Below the pieces are notes generated by a model that was given only the letters and a program-made list of their open reading frames with translations, ran no database searches and had not been told where the DNA came from. A stretch of 16,329 nt of DNA from FEN-1297 sp046704255 (lineage in GTDB: Bacteria > Bacteroidota > Ignavibacteria > Ignavibacteriales > Ignavibacteriaceae): NCBI GenBank assembly GCA_046704255.1, contig JBJKSH010000225.1, forward strand, positions 1 to 16,329. The letters run 5' to 3'. This document shows, one piece after another, positions 1-6,220 of the stretch. Positions within the stretch are counted from its first letter, which is position 1. Every line of letters starts with the position of its first letter. Made by a program: the position numbers and the translations under genes.

Positions 1-300
1 GGCGGAGAAGTTGTAAAGCTTCTTAAGACCGGTTCTGCTTTTTATTCTCCTGCTGCTGCTGCCACTGCAATGGCACAATCTATTTTGCTGGATGAAAAAA
101 GACTGCTTCCCGCATGCGCTTTTCTAGACGGCGAATTCGGTGTTAAAGGATATTACGTTGGTGTACCGGCAGTACTAGGTGCAAACGGAGTTGAAAGAGT
201 GGTTGAAGTTTCTCTTAATGAAGAAGAACAAGCTGCACTTGATAAATCGGTTAACGCTGTTAAAAAATTAGTTGAAGATATGGGCAGATTAGGATTTTAA
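1..300 (+). CDS. mdh: Malate dehydrogenase, C-terminal part (5' end outside window)
   Basis: The reading frame is open from base 1 and ends with TAA at 298-300, giving the last 99 residues of a longer protein; the ATG at 70 is internal. The sequence fits the C-terminal lobe of the LDH-like malate dehydrogenases: a GGEVVKLLKTGSAFYSPAAA stretch, then helix residues TAMAQSILLDEKRLLPACA, the strand 'GYYVGVPAVLGANGVERVVE', and a final helix with 'LNEEEQAALDKSVNAVKKLV'. From the family, the enzyme interconverts malate and oxaloacetate with NAD in the cytoplasm as part of the TCA cycle. The catalytic His and the NAD-binding half lie upstream of the window and cannot be checked. It is the only + strand gene here and converges on rpmA. 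No classic terminator is obvious just after the stop; the hairpins at 356-471 may serve that role. Confidence 0.9.
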   Translation, partial: GGEVVKLLKTGSAFYSPAAAATAMAQSILLDEKRLLPACAFLDGEFGVKGYYVGVPAVLGANGVERVVEVSLNEEEQAALDKSVNAVKKLVEDMGRLGF

Positions 301-345
301 GTTAGCAGTAATAATAAAAATAGCCACAGTATACAAAGTAGGGAA

Positions 346-398
346 AAATCCCTCTGATTCTGCTAAGCAGAATCTGTCTCCCTTTATTAAAGGGAGAC
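346..398 (+). repeat. Two-hairpin repeat, copy A
   Basis: This copy contains two perfect stem-loops in a row. The first has 9-bp arms (356-364 and 366-374) around a single base. The second has 11-bp arms (376-386 and 388-398) around a single base. It begins AAATCCCTCT. The reverse complement of 427-481 lines up with it from end to end, so the two are inverted copies of one element. It lies in the 3' flank of mdh. A T-rich tract (408-414) follows, so the second hairpin might also act as a terminator for mdh. Confidence 0.8.
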
Positions 399-426
399 AT
401 TTGCAAATTTTTTTATTATAAAAATA

Positions 427-481
427 GTCCCTCTTTAGCAAAGAGGGACAGATTTTAGCGCAGCTAAAATCAGGGAGATTT
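427..481 (-). repeat. Two-hairpin repeat, copy B (inverted relative to copy A)
   Basis: Read on the - strand this matches copy A in order. It begins AAATCTCCCT, then has a hairpin with 9-bp arms (451-459 and 463-471, 3-base loop), then one with 10-bp arms (427-436 and 440-449, 3-base loop). Where the stems of A and B differ, both arms have changed together, so pairing is kept. A 28-base AT-rich spacer separates the copies. The pair could fold either as four small hairpins or as one long imperfect hairpin. What it does is unknown; a MITE-like or REP/BIME-like element is possible. Confidence 0.8.
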
Positions 482-537
482 GACTCGCCCGGTAATGTAT
501 CAAAAAAAAAATAAAAATGTCTAATGGTTTTCTTAAT

Positions 538-563
538 AAAAAAGCCCTCCAAAGCGGAAGGCT
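538..563 (-). terminator. Rho-independent terminator after rplU-rpmA
   Basis: On the - strand, AGCCTTCC (563-556) pairs with GGAGGGCT (550-543) across a 5-base loop with one G-T wobble, and the stem runs straight into a T tract (543-538). It lies about 40 bases beyond the rpmA stop codon and faces the right way to end that transcript. Confidence 0.8.
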
Positions 564-602
564 ATTGCATTTTAAATTTTACGGTATATAGAGAACCGGT
601 TA

Positions 603-857
603 CTACCCGGTTACAACACTAACAATTTTTCTATCGCCTCTTTTGGTTTCGAACTTAACATGACCGTCGGCTATTGCAAAGAGAGTATCGTCGCCGCCTT
701 TAAGCACATTAACGCCGGGATGGAACTTGGTTCCCCGCTGCCTTACAATAATATTTCCGGCAACAACTTTTTCTCCGCCGAATTTCTTTACGCCGAGCCT
801 TTGTGCATTGCTGTCTCTTCCGTTCCTAGATGAACCTTGACCTTTTTTATGAGCCAT
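603..857 (-). CDS. rpmA: 50S ribosomal protein bL27
   Basis: This 84-residue basic protein has the bL27 signature. It opens MAHKKGQGSSRNGRDSNAQR, followed by LGVKKFGGEKVVAGNIIVRQ and then 'RGTKFHPG'. The length is normal for the family. bL27 sits near the peptidyl-transferase centre of the large subunit and its N-terminal tail reaches toward the tRNA ends. There is no cleavable N-terminal extension of the Firmicutes type; the protein begins directly with MAHKKG. A clear AGGAG ribosome binding site lies 7 bases before the ATG. It is 17 bases downstream of rplU, the usual rplU-rpmA pair, and is followed by a strong terminator. Confidence 0.98.
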   Translation of the reverse strand: MAHKKGQGSSRNGRDSNAQRLGVKKFGGEKVVAGNIIVRQRGTKFHPGVNVLKGGDDTLFAIADGHVKFETKRGDRKIVSVVTG

Positions 858-874
858 TATTAAATCTCCTAATT

Positions 875-1183
875 TTAACCAATCCTGGTAATTTCAATTC
901 TAGTTAAATTCTGTCTGTGCCCGTTTCTCTTTATATAACCGGTTCTTCTCTTTTTCTTAAAAACAATTACTTTATCATCCCTGGTATGTTCAAGAACTTT
1001 TGCTTCAACTTTTACACCCTCAACATAAGGATTGCCGACTTTGGTTTCCTTTTCATCGGATAGAAGAAGCACATTTTCAAATATTACATTTTTTTCCGGT
1101 TCTTCTTTTAAGAGCGGTACATAATACTTTGTATTTTCAGAAACTTTGAATTGTTGTCCTGCAATATCAACAACTGCAAACAT
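875..1183 (-). CDS. rplU: 50S ribosomal protein bL21
   Basis: The 102-residue protein begins MFAVVDIAGQQFKVSENTKY, which matches the bL21 start (usually MYAVI..GGKQ..V..G). It carries the conserved C-terminal basic segment 'VIVFKKKRRTGYIKRNGHRQ' (about residues 72-91), followed by TRIEITRI. bL21 binds 23S rRNA in the large subunit. The length is typical. A GAGG lies 7 bases before the ATG. It heads an rplU-rpmA operon and has a good Bacteroidota-type promoter candidate directly upstream (1213-1243). It should therefore be expressed apart from the two-component genes that precede it. Confidence 0.98.
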   Translation of the reverse strand: MFAVVDIAGQQFKVSENTKYYVPLLKEEPEKNVIFENVLLLSDEKETKVGNPYVEGVKVEAKVLEHTRDDKVIVFKKKRRTGYIKRNGHRQNLTRIEITRIG

Positions 1184-1212
1184 TTTAACCTCATATTCTA
1201 AAATTTAGCTAA

Positions 1213-1243
1213 CAAAGTTAAATAATTGAATCACTTAAGTCAA
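1213..1243 (-). promoter_or_regulatory. rplU: Bacteroidota-type promoter candidate for rplU-rpmA
   Basis: On the - strand, TTGAC (1243-1239) is followed 18 bases later by TAACTTTG (1220-1213). This fits the Bacteroidota housekeeping consensus TTG-N(19-20)-TAnnTTTG exactly at the -7 box, with the TTG 20 bases away. It starts directly after the stop codon of the histidine kinase gene, and the -7 box ends about 29 bases before the rplU ATG. Confidence 0.6.
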
Positions 1244-2308
1244 TTATTTTTTCAATTTGAATGAAAATTCCGAACCGGAATCAAGTTTGCTGCTTACTTC
1301 AATTTTAGAGCCGTGAGCTTCTACAATATGTTTAACGATTGCAAGCCCTAAACCGGTACCGCCTACAGCCCTGGAACGGGCTTTATCCACGCGGAAAAAT
1401 CTTTCGAAGACCCGGCTTAAATCTTCCTCCGGAATTCCGATTCCGGTATCCTTAACATTTATCCTCCCGAATTTTTCTTCTTCCTCCACATAAACACAAA
1501 CCTCCCCTTTTTCCGTATATTTAATTGCATTTTGAATTAGATTTACCATCACCTGTCTTAATCTTATTTTATCACCGAATAATTGCAGCCTTTTATTAAT
1601 AGGCTTATAAGTGAGTAAAATATTTTTGTTTTCCGCTGCCGGTATAAATTCATTAACCAGGTTTTTTAAATATTCATCAATATCAAAATACCTAAAACTT
1701 AATTTCATCTCACCGGATTCGATCATAGAGATGTCAATCAAATCATTAAGTAGATTGTTAAGATTTGCGGTATGCTGGTTTGCTTTTTCCAGAAAATATT
1801 TATTTACTTTATTATCGTTAACGGCACCGTTAAGAAGTGTTTCTATATATCCCTGAATTGCAAAGATAGGTGTGCGAAGCTCGTGAGAAACATTCGCTAA
1901 AAATTCCGTTCTTATTTTTTGTAATCTCTTAAGATCGGCAATATCGTTTTTTGTCTTTTCAAACATAAGCTTAATATCTTCCTGAAGCCGTGAGAGATTT
2001 GAGCTCAGAATAATTTCTTCCGAAGAAGTATATAAGCTGTTTCTAATGTTATTAATAATTTTTTTTATTTCATTAAGCTCATTATTTCTTTTCCTCCCGA
2101 GAGAAATAAGAAGCACAAAAGAAAATAAAACTACAATTATTATAATTTGATATTGAAATGCATTAAGGTTAAATATATATAATAACGAAAAGATGAGAAT
2201 CAAATCAAAGATTGCAAATTCAAGAAAATATAACCGCGCAGATTTTAAGTTAGATGCAAGCTCTTTAAACACTTTTGAATCTATATCCCACTCCTTTAAT
2301 TGTCTCAA
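1244..2308 (-). CDS. PhoR-like sensor histidine kinase without an extracellular domain
   Basis: The 354-residue membrane histidine kinase has two hydrophobic segments (about residues 28-47 and 53-71) with only a few residues between them, then a linker helix. The HisKA domain carries the H box 'FLANVSHELRTP' (His142), and the HATPase domain has the N box 'NLIQNA' (256-261), G1 'DTGIGIP' (287-293), F box 'ERFFRVD' and G2 'GGTGLGLAIV' (316-325). All kinase motifs look intact. It should autophosphorylate and pass phosphate to the response regulator encoded just upstream. The frame opens with TTG at 2308, right after an in-frame TAA, inside the regulator gene; a GTG at 2272 that overlaps the regulator's stop is an alternative start. 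Neither has a clear Shine-Dalgarno, so the start is uncertain. There is no loop large enough to be a periplasmic sensor, so the signal is probably sensed in the membrane or through a partner. Confidence 0.9.
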   Translation of the reverse strand: MRQLKEWDIDSKVFKELASNLKSARLYFLEFAIFDLILIFSLLYIFNLNAFQYQIIIIVVLFSFVLLISLGRKRNNELNEIKKIINNIRNSLYTSSEEIILSSNLSRLQEDIKLMFEKTKNDIADLKRLQKIRTEFLANVSHELRTPIFAIQGYIETLLNGAVNDNKVNKYFLEKANQHTANLNNLLNDLIDISMIESGEMKLSFRYFDIDEYLKNLVNEFIPAAENKNILLTYKPINKRLQLFGDKIRLRQVMVNLIQNAIKYTEKGEVCVYVEEEEKFGRINVKDTGIGIPEEDLSRVFERFFRVDKARSRAVGGTGLGLAIVKHIVEAHGSKIEVSSKLDSGSEFSFKLKK

Positions 2309-2954
2309 TTAAATCAGGATATTTTTCTAATTTCTCACGAATTTTCCTAATATGAACATCAACGGTTCGATCCACAACATAAACGTCTGTGCCCCAGACG
2401 TCTTTTAACAAAGTATCACGGTTAAAAACTTTGCCCTGGTTATTTGCAAGGTAATATAAAAGTTCAAATTCTTTTCTGGGGAAAACGGTTTCTTTGCCGT
2501 CGATATGAATAATATATTCATCCCTGTCAATTAGGAGCGGACCTACTTTTAATTTTGCAGGTGTCCTTTTTTCTTCTCCGTCCGGTTCAAATTTTCTTAA
2601 GTTGGATTTTACTCTGGCAACAAGTTTTTTAGGAGAGATAGGTTTCTGTATATAATCGTTTGCTCCCAACTCAAGCCCAAGTATTTCGTTTACTTCACCG
2701 GACTTTGCCGTAAGGAATATTACCGGGGTATGTTCAAATCCGGGTGTTACTCTTATTTTTTTACACACTTCGTAACCATCCAGTACAGGCATCATAATAT
2801 CCAGGATAATCAAATTCGGCTTTTCATTTAATTTAGCAAGTGCCTCCTTACCTTCGTAGGCTGTAATTACATCAAATCCTTCCTGAATTAAATTGTATTG
2901 CAGAAACTCAACGATATCCTGTTCGTCATCAACTAGTAAAATTTTTGTCTTCAT
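2265..2954 (-). CDS. OmpR/PhoB-family response regulator
   Basis: This 229-residue protein has two domains. The receiver domain (about 1-120) has the acidic pair in 'LLVDDE', the phospho-acceptor Asp52 in 'ILDIMMP', Thr82 in 'FLTAKS' and Lys104 in 'QKPI'. The winged-helix DNA-binding domain (about 130-229) has 'FPRKEFELLYYLANNQGKVF', 'VWGTDVYVVDRTVDVHIRKI' and the closing 'IKGVGYRF'. These are hallmarks of the OmpR/PhoB class. It should bind DNA as a dimer when phosphorylated by the kinase encoded next to it, whose frame overlaps its end by up to 44 bases. It resembles PhoB/PhoP of phosphate control, but nothing nearby (no pst or phoU) confirms that role. It starts 4 bases after the upstream oxidoreductase gene, with no Shine-Dalgarno. 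Confidence 0.93.
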   Translation of the reverse strand: MKTKILLVDDEQDIVEFLQYNLIQEGFDVITAYEGKEALAKLNEKPNLIILDIMMPVLDGYEVCKKIRVTPGFEHTPVIFLTAKSGEVNEILGLELGANDYIQKPISPKKLVARVKSNLRKFEPDGEEKRTPAKLKVGPLLIDRDEYIIHIDGKETVFPRKEFELLYYLANNQGKVFNRDTLLKDVWGTDVYVVDRTVDVHIRKIREKLEKYPDLIETIKGVGYRFKSV

Positions 2955-2958
2955 ATTT

Positions 2959-3960
2959 TTATAATTTTATTTCTTTGTTGTTATCCGATGATTTGTACAT
3001 CGCCTCTATTATTTTCATTCTTAGCAAAGATTCTTCGGCAGAAGAAAAGACAGGGTTCAACCCGTTTACAGCACCGATAAAACTTTTCAATTCGTTCAAG
3101 TAGGATTTTTTAAACAAGCTGGTTGAACTTTCCGTTTGAGAAGGTGTTAAATCTATAACCTGTTCTTCTATCCGTTTATAAATATGAAACGGGTTTAACG
3201 TAGCCCATCCTTTTGTCCCGAATACATTAAAGTACAAAGAATCTTTCTGTGCTGAAAGCGACCAGCTGGATTCAATATTTATAACAGAAGAACTTTTGCA
3301 CCGCAAAAAACTAATCGAGGTATCTTCCACAGTTTTTGTATTATGATAATAATTCTGTGTAGAAACGGATTCTACAGCCGGAAAATCCAGCAGCCACAGG
3401 GATAAATCAAGCAGCAATATGGCCAGGTCGAAAATAACTCCGCCTCCGGATTCTTCCTTCCTTGTAAACCATTTCTGATTGCTGCTTTGCCTTCTAAGCC
3501 AGCCGCATTTTATATAAAAAGGTTCACCTATTTCTCCGGAGTTTAAAAGGCTTTTAAGAATCATTGCATCAGGCCGGTAACGCAGGTTCATTCCTACCAT
3601 TACCTTGCGTTTATATTTTTTTGCAGCATCCGTAATTTGTTTTACTTCCTGCAAAGTTCTTGCAAGCGGTTTTTCCACAAGAATATCTTTACCGGCTTTC
3701 AAACAATCAATCGAAACATCCTTATGAGCACTTGTTGGTGTTGCAATTATTACCGTACCGGCGTCGCTGTTAGCAAGCAGTTCTTTATGATCTTCGTAAC
3801 TTTCCTTTATATTAAATTTATCGGAAAGAGTATTTAGCCTTGCCTTGTTAACTTCGGCAACTGCCGTTAATTCCACATTACCCAGCTTTGCCAGATAAGG
3901 AAGATGGACAACCTGTGAAATGCTTCCCAGCCCTATTACGGCTACTTTGGTTTTATCCAT
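2959..3960 (-). CDS. Gfo/Idh/MocA-family oxidoreductase lacking the usual catalytic His
   Basis: This 333-residue protein has an N-terminal Rossmann fold ('VAVIGLGSISQ', residues 6-16) and the family's 'EKPLA' motif (96-100) that contacts nicotinamide and substrate. The C-terminal alpha/beta domain begins near residue 125. Family members usually oxidise or reduce sugars, cyclitols or related substrates with NAD(P). The C-terminal domain normally carries a D-x-G-x-H-x-x-D motif with a catalytic His. Here the stretch reads 'DLAILLLD' (178-185), with Ala for Gly and Leu182 for His. The substrate is not predictable. Its ATG overlaps the dxs stop codon by one base (TAATG), so translation is probably coupled to dxs, and the response regulator gene follows after 4 bases. 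It may be a reductase with altered chemistry or a binding/regulatory protein. Confidence 0.88.
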   Translation of the reverse strand: MDKTKVAVIGLGSISQVVHLPYLAKLGNVELTAVAEVNKARLNTLSDKFNIKESYEDHKELLANSDAGTVIIATPTSAHKDVSIDCLKAGKDILVEKPLARTLQEVKQITDAAKKYKRKVMVGMNLRYRPDAMILKSLLNSGEIGEPFYIKCGWLRRQSSNQKWFTRKEESGGGVIFDLAILLLDLSLWLLDFPAVESVSTQNYYHNTKTVEDTSISFLRCKSSSVINIESSWSLSAQKDSLYFNVFGTKGWATLNPFHIYKRIEEQVIDLTPSQTESSTSLFKKSYLNELKSFIGAVNGLNPVFSSAEESLLRMKIIEAMYKSSDNNKEIKL

Positions 3961-5879
3961 TAATAAGAAACCTCATGTCTTACGGTTTTATTTTCATAAA
4001 ATAATTTTGCTTTTTCCGCAATGCTCTCGGGATCTATACCCAGCAATTTGTGGAGCTCGGCTTGAGTACCGTGCTCAACAAAATGATCCGGCAGACCGAT
4101 TCTTAAAATATCGTTTTTATAATTTTCTTCATTAAAGTACTCAATAACACCGCTTCCGAAACCTCCTATTAAAGTATTTTCTTCCAGTGTAATAATTTTG
4201 GAAAATTGTTTTGCTGTTTCATCAAGCTTTTCCACATCAAGAGGTTTAATAAATCTCATATTAACAACATGGCAGCTAATACCTTCACCTTCTAAAATTT
4301 CCGAGGCTTTAAGTGCATAATCAACCATTGAGCCAACTGCAAGAAATGCAATATCTTTTCCGGTTTTAATATCTTCGCTCTTACCAATTTCAATCAAATC
4401 AAAATTTTCTTTTAATGGAACGCCAAGACCGGTTCCGCGCGGATATCTGAGTGCAACCGGCCCGCTGTTATATTTTACCGCGGTATAAAGCATGTCTCTT
4501 AATTCCGATTCGTCTTTAGGAGCCATAATTACCATCCCGGGAATTAATCTTAAATATGTTAAATCAAAGGCACCGTGGTGTGTAGGGCCGTCTGCTCCTA
4601 CCAGGCCGGCACGGTCCATTGCAAAAACCACATGCAGTTTTTGAAGGCTGACATCATGAATTATCTGATCGAATGCCCTTTGCAAAAATGTAGAATAAAC
4701 AGCAACAACCGGAACAACATTTTGCGTAGCAAGCCCGGCTGCAAAAGTAACGGCATGTTCTTCCGCAATACCCACATCAAAATAATTCTTAGGGAATTCC
4801 TTTTGCAAAATATCCAGGCCGGTACCTTCCGGCATTGCACCCGTAATACCAATTACGTTGGGGTTTTCTTTTACAATTTCAGCAAGCGCATTTCCGAATA
4901 CGGAAGTGTAAGAAGGTGCACCGGCACTTTTTTTAATTTTCTTACCGGTAACTTTATCAAAAGGTGTTGATGCGTGCAGCTTATTCAAATCAATTTCAGC
5001 AGGTTTATATCCCTTCCCTTTTTGTGTAATTATGTGAACCAAAATAGGACCCTTAAGATCTTTAACCTGCTCAAATATTTTTACGAGCTGATGAACATTA
5101 TGCCCGTTAACAGGGCCGAAATACCTAAAGCCCAATGCCTCGAACAGCATACCCGGTGTAACAACGGCCTTAATTCCGTTTTCCAATCTTACGGCAATTT
5201 TTCTAATCCTGTCTCCAAACTGATCTAACTTTCCGGTTAAGTCCCAAATTTGTCCTTTCAATCTGTTGAAGTCGGGATGTGCAATCATCTCAGTAAAGTA
5301 ATTGGAAATCTGCCAGACATTTGGAGCAATGGACATGTTGTTATCGTTTAATACAACAATTAAATCCGGTTTAATAATGCCGGAATTATTCATGGCTTCA
5401 TAAGCCATGCCGCCGGTCATAGCGCCGTCGCCCATTATAGCAATAACCTTTTTCTTCTCGCCGTTTAAATCCCTGGCAACAGCCATACCAAGTGCAGCGG
5501 AAATGGAAGTAGAAGCATGCCCGGCGCCGAAAGTGTCGTATTCGCTTTCATCTCTTTTAAGGAAACCGCTAATGCCGTGCAATTTTCTTATATGCTTCAG
5601 CCCTTCTTTACGGCCGGTTAAAATTTTATGAGGATAAGCCTGGTGCCCGGTATCCCAAACGACAAGATCATTTGGCGTATTAAAAACTTTATGAACCGCA
5701 ACGGTAAGTTCAACAGTGCCCAGGCCGCCGCCAAAGTGCCCGCCGATTTCGGAGATTGTGTCGATTAAATATTCCCTGATATCCGTACATAAAATTTTTA
5801 ACTGGGCAGTATCAAGTTTCCTTACATCTTCCGGGTAATTTATTTTCGAAAGCACTTCATATTTTCCGTTATCTTTCAT
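3960..5879 (-). CDS. dxs: 1-deoxy-D-xylulose-5-phosphate synthase
   Basis: The full-length enzyme has 639 residues. It condenses pyruvate and glyceraldehyde-3-phosphate to DXP with thiamine diphosphate, the first step of the MEP isoprenoid pathway and also a source for thiamine and pyridoxal. Visible motifs include 'GGHFGGGLG' (His48), 'WDTGHQAYPHKILTGR' (His79), 'GAGHASTS', the ThDP/metal site 'GDGAMTGG' (150-157) through 'NDNNMSIAPNVW' (178-189), 'VGIAEEHAVTFAAG' with catalytic Glu373, and 'DRAGLVGADGPTHHG' (422-436). All expected catalytic residues are present. A GGAG lies about 10 bases before the ATG. It follows xseB by 21 bases, matching the common xseB/dxs neighbourhood (E. coli has xseB-ispA-dxs), but no ispA prenyltransferase lies between them here. 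Its stop overlaps the start of the oxidoreductase gene. Confidence 0.97.
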   Translation of the reverse strand: MKDNGKYEVLSKINYPEDVRKLDTAQLKILCTDIREYLIDTISEIGGHFGGGLGTVELTVAVHKVFNTPNDLVVWDTGHQAYPHKILTGRKEGLKHIRKLHGISGFLKRDESEYDTFGAGHASTSISAALGMAVARDLNGEKKKVIAIMGDGAMTGGMAYEAMNNSGIIKPDLIVVLNDNNMSIAPNVWQISNYFTEMIAHPDFNRLKGQIWDLTGKLDQFGDRIRKIAVRLENGIKAVVTPGMLFEALGFRYFGPVNGHNVHQLVKIFEQVKDLKGPILVHIITQKGKGYKPAEIDLNKLHASTPFDKVTGKKIKKSAGAPSYTSVFGNALAEIVKENPNVIGITGAMPEGTGLDILQKEFPKNYFDVGIAEEHAVTFAAGLATQNVVPVVAVYSTFLQRAFDQIIHDVSLQKLHVVFAMDRAGLVGADGPTHHGAFDLTYLRLIPGMVIMAPKDESELRDMLYTAVKYNSGPVALRYPRGTGLGVPLKENFDLIEIGKSEDIKTGKDIAFLAVGSMVDYALKASEILEGEGISCHVVNMRFIKPLDVEKLDETAKQFSKIITLEENTLIGGFGSGVIEYFNEENYKNDILRIGLPDHFVEHGTQAELHKLLGIDPESIAEKAKLFYENKTVRHEVSY

Positions 5880-5900
5880 TATACAAAAGCTCCGCTTATT

Positions 5901-6140
5901 TTATTCCTCAAATAGTTCCCGATCACCCGCCGGTAAATCATCCATCTTTTTTTTCAGTTCGGTTATCTTCAATTCGGCATCCCTTAAAGTTGTAATGCAT
6001 ACTTTGGAAAGCTCAATTCCTTCTTCATAAAGAGCTATTGCTTTTTCCAGGTCTATATCATCGCTTTCCAGTATAGATGAAATTTCTTCCAGCCTGCTCA
6101 GTTTTTCTTCAAAGCTGCTTTTTACGGATTTCTTACCCAT
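5901..6140 (-). CDS. xseB: Exodeoxyribonuclease VII small subunit
   Basis: This 79-residue acidic, largely helical protein has the XseB pattern: 'SFEEKLSRLEEISSILES' (9-26), then 'DIDLEKAIALYEEGIELSKV' (28-47), then a second helix 'LRDAELKITELKKKMDDL'. The length is normal for the family. XseB molecules coat the long helix of XseA to form the exonuclease VII holoenzyme, which degrades single-stranded DNA into oligonucleotides. It lies 80 bases after xseA, a longer gap than most in this block, so separate expression is possible; a lone TAAGTTTG (-7-like) occurs at 6212-6205 with no matching -33 box. Confidence 0.93.
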   Translation of the reverse strand: MGKKSVKSSFEEKLSRLEEISSILESDDIDLEKAIALYEEGIELSKVCITTLRDAELKITELKKKMDDLPAGDRELFEE

Positions 6141-6220
6141 TTATTTATTAATCCTTATGAATAATATTTTTCAATTCAATTTTAAAATTTTATTTCTTTA
6201 ATCCCAAACTTAAAGCAAAA

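Noticed and set aside
346..481. CRISPR array
   Set aside because: There are only two units, inverted rather than direct, each made of two hairpins, with no unique spacers of regular size and no cas genes nearby.
289..552. 87-residue open frame on the - strand over the mdh-rpmA gap
   Set aside because: It runs through the hairpin repeats and the rpmA terminator, has low-complexity content and shows no recognisable domain; it overlaps the mdh stop. Treated as chance.
2265..2954. Naming the two-component pair phoB/phoR
   Set aside because: The domains fit the class, but so do many other OmpR-family pairs. There is no pst, phoU or phosphatase gene nearby and the kinase lacks a PAS domain, so the specific name is not supported.
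4575..4970. 131-residue open frame on the + strand opposite dxs
   Set aside because: It is antisense to well-conserved dxs motifs, has a Cys/Arg/Asn-rich composition typical of shadow frames and no similarity I recognise.
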